Source of the DNA: DATLNM01 sp035536775
GTDB lineage: Bacteria; Actinomycetota; CADDZG01; WHSQ01
Length of the DNA: 52,570 nucleotides
Direction: 5' to 3'
NCBI GenBank assembly: GCA_035536775.1
Contig: DATLNM010000049.1
Location: 1 to 52,570 of the forward strand
The position numbers and the translations under genes were made by a program. Below, piece after piece: positions 47,596 through 52,570 of this stretch. Position 1 is the stretch's first letter. Each line of letters opens with the position of its first letter. A model generated the notes under the pieces. It was not told the origin of the DNA. It saw only the letters and a list, made by a program, of their open reading frames with translations, and made no database searches.

Positions 47596-48911
47596 ACAGA
47601 CACAAGCAGCCTCCTCGCCTGTTGAATCGGGAGCGCTCCGACAAGCTCTACGCCGATGCGCTCGGGCTCATGCCAGGTGGTGTGTCATCCCCCGTGAGGT
47701 CGTTCAACGCAGTCGGATCGGCTCCGTTCTTCGCCGCTTCGGGTTCGGGTGCAGAGATCGTCGATGTCGACGGCAATCGATACATCGATCTCGTCCAGAG
47801 CTGGGGCGCGCTCTTGTTCGGACATGCGCACCCGGCCGTGGTCGATGCCGTCACCGAGGCGGCGCGGAAGGGAACGTCCTTCGGAACCCCCAGCGAGCTC
47901 GAGGTCGAGCTCGCCCGGCTGGTGACGAGCATGGTCCCCGGGGCGGAACGTGTCCGATTCGTGTCCTCTGGGACCGAGGCGGGCATGACGGCGGTACGGC
48001 TCGCGCGCGGCATCACCAAGCGCAACAAGATCGTCAAGTTCGAGGGCTGCTACCACGGTCACTCCGATGCTCTGCTCGCGAGCGCCGGTTCCGGCATGGC
48101 CACGCTCGGCATCCCCGGCACTCCCGGCGTCACACCCGCCGCGGTCGCCGACACGATCGTGGTTCCGTACAACGACACCGACGCGTTGGATGCGGTCATA
48201 GCCAAGCATGGGGCCGAGGTCGCCGCGATCCTCGTCGAGCCGGTCGCAGCCAACATGGGTCTCGTACTTCCCCGAGAGGGATGGTTGGCAGACGTCGCGC
48301 TCGCAGCGAAGTCATGCGGGGCCTTGCTGATCTTCGACGAGGTCATCACTGGGTTCAGGCTCGATCCCGGGGGCGCGCAGGAGCGTTTCGCGATCGAAGC
48401 CGACCTCGTCATGCTCGGCAAGATCTTGGGCGGGGGACTTCCCGCGGCAGCGGTGGCGGGCCGCGCATCGATCATGGACGAGCTAGCCCCTGATGGCCCC
48501 GTCTATCAGGCGGGGACATTGTCGGGGAACCCGCTCGCGATGGCCGCAGGGATAGCAACCCTCGGGTTGATCCGTAGCGATCCCGGCCTCTACCAACGCC
48601 TTCAAGAAACGGGTCGTTCACTGGCGCGCGCGTTCGTGGAGGCAGCCGAGCACGCGCAGGTGTATCCGATGGTCGCGGCTTCCATCGGAGCGCTGTCCGG
48701 CTTCTTCTTCTCCGAGGATGAGGTCGACGATTTCCGGGGGGCCCAAGCATCGGACGGAGACGCCTATGCGCGTTTCTTCGCCGGCATGCTGTCTCATGGC
48801 GTGTACCTTCCGCCGTCTCGTTTCGAAGCTCTCTTCGTCTCAGCCGCGCTAACTGACGAGCACATCGATCGCATCGCTCACGCGGCTGCCCATGTCCTCA
48901 CAGAGATCTGA
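47583..48911 (+). CDS. hemL: Glutamate-1-semialdehyde 2,1-aminomutase
   Basis: The 442-residue PLP enzyme turns glutamate-1-semialdehyde into 5-aminolevulinate. It has MPGGVSSPVRSFNAVG, VQSWGALLFGHAHPAV, FVSSGTEAGMTAVRLARG, FEGCYHGHSDALL, LIFDEVITGFRL and the PLP Lys in VMLGKILGGGLPAAAV. Typical enzymes read LGKIIGGGLPVGA there, a minor change. The start overlaps hemB by 13 nt. The small membrane-protein gene overlaps its 3' end by 20 nt. Confidence 0.97.
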   Translation: MAGVDRHKQPPRLLNRERSDKLYADALGLMPGGVSSPVRSFNAVGSAPFFAASGSGAEIVDVDGNRYIDLVQSWGALLFGHAHPAVVDAVTEAARKGTSFGTPSELEVELARLVTSMVPGAERVRFVSSGTEAGMTAVRLARGITKRNKIVKFEGCYHGHSDALLASAGSGMATLGIPGTPGVTPAAVADTIVVPYNDTDALDAVIAKHGAEVAAILVEPVAANMGLVLPREGWLADVALAAKSCGALLIFDEVITGFRLDPGGAQERFAIEADLVMLGKILGGGLPAAAVAGRASIMDELAPDGPVYQAGTLSGNPLAMAAGIATLGLIRSDPGLYQRLQETGRSLARAFVEAAEHAQVYPMVAASIGALSGFFFSEDEVDDFRGAQASDGDAYARFFAGMLSHGVYLPPSRFEALFVSAALTDEHIDRIAHAAAHVLTEI

Positions 48912-49119
48912 CGAAGAGAAGCCGCCGCGGGCCTCCGTTGGCTGGCCCCCATGGCGCATCGTCATGTTGTCCGCGTCTCTGGTCCTCCTCGGGCTGGCGG
49001 TCGCGAACGCTGTGATCGACGGCGGCCTACCGAAGTCGATCCGCACCCTTGTAGGTATCTGCGGTTACATCGGACTCGCCGTCGGCTTCGGCATGGCCAT
49101 GCGCGCGCGACGCCGTTGA
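48892..49119 (+). CDS. Small membrane protein at end of haem operon
   Basis: The 75-residue product has a polar N-terminus, two hydrophobic helices (IVMLSASLVLLGLAVANAVI and LVGICGYIGLAVGFGMAM) and a basic end RARRR. Small proteins of this shape follow hemL in other actinobacteria, role unknown. Start ATG at 48892 lies inside hemL, with translational coupling likely. The second copy of the hairpin element starts 21 nt after its stop. Confidence 0.7.
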   Translation: MSSQRSDEEKPPRASVGWPPWRIVMLSASLVLLGLAVANAVIDGGLPKSIRTLVGICGYIGLAVGFGMAMRARRR

Positions 49120-49139
49120 CGCAAACCAGAACCTAACAA

Positions 49140-49230
49140 GCGATCGTCTCGACGATCGCGTGCAGAGGCAGCGCTCGCGCTGCCGACGCAGGCCAACCAC
49201 ACGTCAGGGTGGTTGCCCGAAGATGGACGA
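49140..49230 (+). ncRNA. Structured intergenic element, copy 2
   Basis: The first hairpin is GCGATCGT-CTCG-ACGATCGC (49140-49159). The second is GGCAGCG-CTCG-CGCTGCC (49167-49184). The third pairs GGC-AACCAC with GTGGTTGCC around a bulged C (49191-49217). The linker GACGCAG matches GGCGCAG in copy 1 at 26600, as does GCAGAGGCAGCG. The arrangement and a compensatory U-A to C-G change in hairpin 1 support an RNA role. GACGCA and the two-hairpin layout recall class I c-di-GMP riboswitches, but the conserved AAACC and GGGUUGCCG context is not a clean match. It is the leader of the Flp pilus genes. Confidence 0.6.
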
Positions 49231-49237
49231 AGTAGGA

Positions 49238-49258
49238 CGCAACGGATACGTAGTTGCG
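49238..49258 (+). promoter_or_regulatory. Fourth hairpin in the pilus leader
   Basis: CGCAAC-GGATACGTA-GTTGCG is a 6-bp stem just 3' of the second element copy and absent from the copy at 26600. A rho-type terminator is excluded by the lack of T residues. Another promoter could lie between it and the pilin gene. Confidence 0.35.
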
Positions 49259-49357
49259 GCAAGTTCTGCATAAACGGGTTGTTAAGACTCAAAGCCCTCT
49301 TCAAGCTGCCGATACCGCAACCGTCAGAGTTGGTATCGAGAGGGAAGGAGTCGCAAA

Positions 49358-49549
49358 ATGCAGCACTTCATCAGCACCTTGAGGTCGCACCTCGCGCAGA
49401 TGGAACGCGACGAGTCCGGTGCAACCGCCGTCGAGTACGGACTGTTGGTGGCGTTGATCGCTGCCGTCATCATCCTCGTCGTTCAGACGCTGGGTACGCA
49501 GATCACCGCGGCCTTCCAGACCGTCGTCGACCAGCTTGCCGGCATCTAG
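49358..49549 (+). CDS. flp: Flp-type IVb pilin
   Basis: The 63-residue product is a Flp/Fap pilin: a short leader, then the processing and N-methylation segment DESGATAVEYGLLVALIAAV, with Glu-Tyr five residues into the hydrophobic helix as required for Tad pili. The prepilin peptidase would cut after the Gly of SGATAVEY. AAGGAG lies 9 nt before the ATG. It is the first gene of a Tad-like operon running to the window end. Confidence 0.95.
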   Translation: MQHFISTLRSHLAQMERDESGATAVEYGLLVALIAAVIILVVQTLGTQITAAFQTVVDQLAGI

Positions 49550-49580
49550 ACCGGACCCAAAGTGAGTAGGGAGATTCGAG

Positions 49581-50579
49581 ATGATCCGCGGCCGGGAGTC
49601 AGAGCAAGGTGCGATAGCCATCCTCCTGAGTGTGGTTGTGCTGTTCGTGCTGCTGCCTCTGTCGGCCGCGGGTCTCTCGGCCTACGTTCGTTCCGGAACC
49701 GCGGCAGAGCTGCAACGCTCCGCTGATACCGGAGCCCTGGCCGGTGCGCGGATCATCCCCCTCGGGAACACGTCTGCGCTTCCGCCCCTGACCGGGCCCC
49801 TTCCGTCCGCCCCCCTTGACGTTGCTTGTACCAGGGCGCTTGCAGCACTCGATTCAGATGACGCCATCGGCGATGGCTACGCCTCCGGAACGGTGTCCTG
49901 TGAGGCAAGCTGGATCTACGACCCGAGCTTCGTTTCCAACCTGGGGTCGTGCATGACCTCCCTCACGGGACTCACTCTTCTCAACCCCTCGATCGAACTC
50001 GCGCGCGATCTGCTACCCGCTCTGCATCACCCGGGGGTTCAGGTCGAGTTGTCACGAACATCCGAAGGCCCCCTCGACACCCTCGTCCCGGGCAGCGCTC
50101 CGTCGGCCGAGACCAAGCAGGCCAGGGCGATACGCAGGTTCAAGAACGCGATCAACGTCCCAGTCCTTCGGAACGCGTTCACCGGTCAGATGACGCTCGA
50201 CCTGAACGCGAATCTCGAGGCATCACGTACCACTCTTCTCAGTGCGATCAACCAAGTCGGCTCAGTGCTGTCCGGGATCGTGCCCGTGTGCAGTGGCATG
50301 TGGTCTGCGCTCGCGGATGACATCGCCGATCTCTACCAACCCTCAACCGGTAATGCGCCGACGGTCGATGAAGTGATCGCGGACGCACGTTCCCAAGGGA
50401 CAGCCGTCATGGCGTTCGTGATGCAAACCGGAACGATCCCGTGTTTGACGTGCGGGCTCTCGATCCCGGTCCTCGAATTCGTGCCTCTCTGCGTGGCGTC
50501 TCAATCGGGATCGATCGTCACGTTCACCTCATGCGTCGCTCAAGCGGAGGGCGCCTTCCGGGCGTCTCTTATCAGATGA
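49581..50579 (+). CDS. TadG-like pilus assembly protein
   Basis: The 332-residue product has the N-terminal TadE/G-type segment ESEQGAIAILLSVVVLFVLL followed by AELQRSADTGALAGARII, a block of Flp pilus-associated proteins (TadG/Tad_C). The large remainder is extracytoplasmic with paired cysteines (CLTCG near the C-terminus). GGGAG precedes the ATG. The stop overlaps the next gene (ATGA). Confidence 0.82.
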   Translation: MIRGRESEQGAIAILLSVVVLFVLLPLSAAGLSAYVRSGTAAELQRSADTGALAGARIIPLGNTSALPPLTGPLPSAPLDVACTRALAALDSDDAIGDGYASGTVSCEASWIYDPSFVSNLGSCMTSLTGLTLLNPSIELARDLLPALHHPGVQVELSRTSEGPLDTLVPGSAPSAETKQARAIRRFKNAINVPVLRNAFTGQMTLDLNANLEASRTTLLSAINQVGSVLSGIVPVCSGMWSALADDIADLYQPSTGNAPTVDEVIADARSQGTAVMAFVMQTGTIPCLTCGLSIPVLEFVPLCVASQSGSIVTFTSCVAQAEGAFRASLIR

Positions 50580-50998
50580 GGCGCGAGGTGGGAGCGGTTG
50601 CTCTCGAAACCGCGCTCGTGCTTCCTCTCACGCTCTTGTTGATCGCGGGCCTCATGCTGGCAGGCTTCTATGTTCTGGTCGGCAGTGCGACGGAGGATGC
50701 CGCACGCGACGCGGCTCGATTCGCTTCGATCCCTGAGCAAGCCTCCTTGCACAGCGGCTATCCATCCCTCGTTGAGGTGACAGACCGTGTCGAGGACCGA
50801 CTGCCTTCGTTCGTCACCGCAGGCTCGGTCGATGTCCAGATCTCGCAACTTCCGGCAGGCGCCATGGCTCTCCCCGGTCAGGTCGTGACCGTGACCGTGA
50901 CGCTCAGCGATGTTCCGCTCTTCGAGGCTCTCGAGAGCATGCTGGGCTCGGTCATCCCCTCCGACATCGAGCGTTCCGCAACAGGGAGACGTGAATGA
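50576..50998 (+). CDS. TadE-like pseudopilin
   Basis: The 140-residue product has the TadE signature: EVGAVALETALVLPLTLLLI with the Glu after the Gly cleavage site, then GSATEDAARDAARFAS. The C-terminal domain is strand-rich. It is a minor pilin of the Tad system. ATG at 50576 overlaps the TadG-like stop, and the stop overlaps the next start by 4 nt. Confidence 0.88.
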   Translation: MRREVGAVALETALVLPLTLLLIAGLMLAGFYVLVGSATEDAARDAARFASIPEQASLHSGYPSLVEVTDRVEDRLPSFVTAGSVDVQISQLPAGAMALPGQVVTVTVTLSDVPLFEALESMLGSVIPSDIERSATGRRE

Positions 50999-51462
50999 CG
51001 CGCCACCGGGGAACTCATGAGTCCGGCGCGGCAGCGCTCGAGCTTGTTGCCTTCATGATGCTGCTGTTCGCCCTGCTGGTCCTGCTGAGTCCGCTCACCG
51101 GGATCATCCGCGAGCAGCTGAAGCTGAGCCGCACCGCGGGTCGCACGGTCCGCTTCGCGACCAGCACTCCCGACTCGGTTCGCCGGACCTGCTCCGGTAT
51201 CCGGCTCGCCCGCCGTCCATCCGTCGCGAACGTCGTCGAGGAGGCGGGCTGCACGCATTTCGGAACTGACCCCGCCTCTCCCGACTTCTCGGTTGCCGTC
51301 TCGGCGGCTCCTTCGAGTCTTGCACCGGGGGCTCAAGTGAGTGTGACGGTCTCGAACCAGGTCGATCTCGGGCTCACCGGCCTGTTGTTGTCCGTCGTCG
51401 GGATCGACGAGAGCTACGCCAGCCCAACCCTGTCGGCAACCGCCGTCGCGATAGAGGAGTGA
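50995..51462 (+). CDS. Second TadE-like pseudopilin
   Basis: The 155-residue product begins HESGAAALELVAFMMLLFAL, a TadE/F-type processing site (Gly followed by Ala-Ala-Ala-Leu-Glu), then LKLSRTAGRTVRFATS. Two cysteines (RTCSGIR, AGCTHFG) may pair. Together with its upstream neighbour it gives the pair of minor pilins usual in Tad loci. Start overlaps by 4 nt. Confidence 0.82.
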   Translation: MTRHRGTHESGAAALELVAFMMLLFALLVLLSPLTGIIREQLKLSRTAGRTVRFATSTPDSVRRTCSGIRLARRPSVANVVEEAGCTHFGTDPASPDFSVAVSAAPSSLAPGAQVSVTVSNQVDLGLTGLLLSVVGIDESYASPTLSATAVAIEE

Positions 51463-51469
51463 TGCGCAG

Positions 51470-52264
51470 ATGAAGAAGCTGAACGTGACCATCGTTATCG
51501 GACTGTTGACGACGATCCTCGGAGCCGGACTCGTGTTCGCCTACGGCAAAGGGATCGACGATCGCATCGCCGAGGGCAAGAGGATGGTCGACGTCCTCGT
51601 CGCGACGGAGGCTCTGCCCGCCGGCGTGCCCGTCGCGGATCTAGCCGACAAGGTCCAGCTGCGAAAGGTTCCCGCGGCCTATGTCGAGGATGGCGCGCTC
51701 GAGGACCTCGACGACGTGTCCTCGATGGTTCTGGGCGGTCCTGTGGCTGAAGGTGCGCAGATCTCGCGCTCAGGGTTCTCCGTCCCCGGCGAGCTCGCGG
51801 TGCTTGCGCCCGAGAAGGGGATGCTTGCGCTCGCCGTCGGAGTCGACCTCTCTCCGGGTGTCGCCCGCTACCTGGAGCCCGGCGACACGGTCGACGTGTT
51901 CGTCACCTACCGGCAGGTCTCGGCCCCGGCGTCATCCGGCGCGACAGAGACGAGCTCCCAGCAAGGCGCGTCTTCGGAGGCGATGAACCGGACGAAGCTG
52001 TTCTCGACAGGGATCCGGGTGCTGTCCGTCAACGTCGCCGCGGTTCGATCCACGGATGGTTCGACGGCGGCAGAGAATGGCGTCGCCACCGAGGGCGTCA
52101 CCGTGGTGCTGGAGGTTCCGCCTGCGGAGGCCGAACGTATCGTCAACGCGGTCACACTCGGCGAGATCTACCTCGCCATGTCGGCTTCGGGTGAGAGCCA
52201 CCGCACGCCCAAGGGAGTGACCCCCGACGACGTCGTGTCGGCTAACTCCGGGGGGTCGCGATGA
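51470..52264 (+). CDS. cpaB: CpaB/RcpC-like Flp pilus assembly protein
   Basis: The 264-residue product has an N-terminal anchor (VTIVIGLLTTILGAGLVFAY) and a SAF domain (residues about 40-105, DVLVATEALPAGVPVADLAD). The CpaB C-terminal domain follows (MLALAVGVDLSPGVARYLEPGDTVDVFVT). CpaB/RcpC is a periplasmic or wall-side part of the Tad pilus. The next gene starts 4 nt inside its stop. Confidence 0.9.
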   Translation: MKKLNVTIVIGLLTTILGAGLVFAYGKGIDDRIAEGKRMVDVLVATEALPAGVPVADLADKVQLRKVPAAYVEDGALEDLDDVSSMVLGGPVAEGAQISRSGFSVPGELAVLAPEKGMLALAVGVDLSPGVARYLEPGDTVDVFVTYRQVSAPASSGATETSSQQGASSEAMNRTKLFSTGIRVLSVNVAAVRSTDGSTAAENGVATEGVTVVLEVPPAEAERIVNAVTLGEIYLAMSASGESHRTPKGVTPDDVVSANSGGSR

Positions 52265-52570
52265 CGGATCCGAGACTCATCACCATCGCGTCCGCGACGG
52301 GTGGATGCGGCAAGACGTTCTTTGCGACCAACGCTGCGGCGGACCTCGCGGCGCGCACGGACGGTGGCGTCCTTCTCATGGACCTTGACCTGCAGTTCGG
52401 CGAGGTCGCGGTTGCGCTTCAGATGCGTCCGCAGCACTCGATCATCGACGGGTTGTTCGGGCGCGATCGCCAACCCTTGCCTCCTGAGACCACCGAAGCG
52501 GTGTTCGATGAGCTCGTTACTCCGCACTCGTCGGGGTTCGATGTTCTATCGGCCCCTTCGGACCCCGCCG
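52261..52570 (+). CDS. TadZ/CpaE-like ATPase (partial)
   Basis: Only the first 103 codons are in the window. MTDPRLITIASATGGCGKTF carries the deviant Walker A of the ParA/MinD group (here GGCGKT), followed by LLMDLDLQFGEVAVALQM, the Walker A' region typical of CpaE/TadZ. These position the Tad pilus at the pole. The usual next genes are the TadA ATPase and TadB/C platform, presumably beyond the window end. Confidence 0.9.
   Translation, partial: MTDPRLITIASATGGCGKTFFATNAAADLAARTDGGVLLMDLDLQFGEVAVALQMRPQHSIIDGLFGRDRQPLPPETTEAVFDELVTPHSSGFDVLSAPSDPA

Noticed and set aside
49140..49230. Class I c-di-GMP riboswitch as a firm call
   Set aside because: Only GACGCA and a general two-hairpin layout agree. 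The conserved receptor and binding-core bases are not all present, so it is kept as a hypothesis.

Overview
The window is GC-rich and densely coded, and reads as chromosome of a deep-branching actinobacterium (Actinomycetota). The evidence is a WhiB-type regulator, an RsiG-type c-di-GMP-binding anti-sigma protein, a MarP-type membrane protease, an MshA-like glycosyltransferase, a neighbourhood resembling M. tuberculosis Rv0500A-Rv0500B-Rv0501-Rv0502, the actinobacterial rex-hemA-hemC-hemD-hemB-hemL order, and many genes with a TANNNT box 6-9 nt before the start codon, as expected of leaderless transcripts. No rRNA, tRNA, IS element, prophage or CRISPR array is visible. Class or genus cannot be fixed from the sequence alone.

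Layout. 0-7.4 kb: glutamine synthetase, a DUF2505 protein and a large anchored surface protein (minus strand), then a lipid-kinase-like protein, the Mrp Fe-S carrier ATPase, a cobalamin adenosyltransferase and a NUDIX hydrolase. 7.4-12.4 kb: three acyl-CoA dehydrogenases around a secreted Ser/Thr/Pro-rich protein, closed by a DtxR-family metalloregulator. 12.5-17.4 kb: envelope genes (M23 peptidase, RsiG-like protein, two proline- or glycine-rich membrane proteins) and an XRE regulator coupled to an HbhA-like Lys/Ala-rich protein. 17.4-26.6 kb: an acetyltransferase and glycosyltransferase pair, a structured intergenic RNA candidate, divergent proline dehydrogenase and proC, a DUF5343 gene, an aldehyde dehydrogenase and an AcuC/HDAC-like deacetylase. 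26.6-37.8 kb: marP, an SDR, the Rv0500A/B-like cluster with an inserted Clp1/Grc3-like kinase, WhiB, a SAM-hydrolase-family protein, a GalE2-like protein, an acyltransferase, a lone receiver, an acyl-CoA ligase and a Crp/Fnr regulator. 37.8-42.8 kb: a TolB-like protein, a TlpA-CcdA thiol-redox pair, arsenate reductase, then small orphan membrane genes among repeats. 42.8-48.9 kb: Rex and the haem operon from Glu-tRNA to uroporphyrinogen III. 49-52.6 kb: the start of a Flp/Tad pilus operon, cut by the window end.

The most unusual material lies between genes. A 17-bp tandem repeat occurs at four intergenic sites within 20 kb, in both orientations. A three-hairpin element occurs twice, before marP and before the Flp pilus operon, with a compensatory base-pair change. 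Rex has a textbook autoregulatory operator whose left arm is also the -35 box of a leaderless promoter. The RsiG-like protein carries an exact c-di-GMP motif and shows that this second messenger is used here. Whether it also governs the pilus genes is conjecture.
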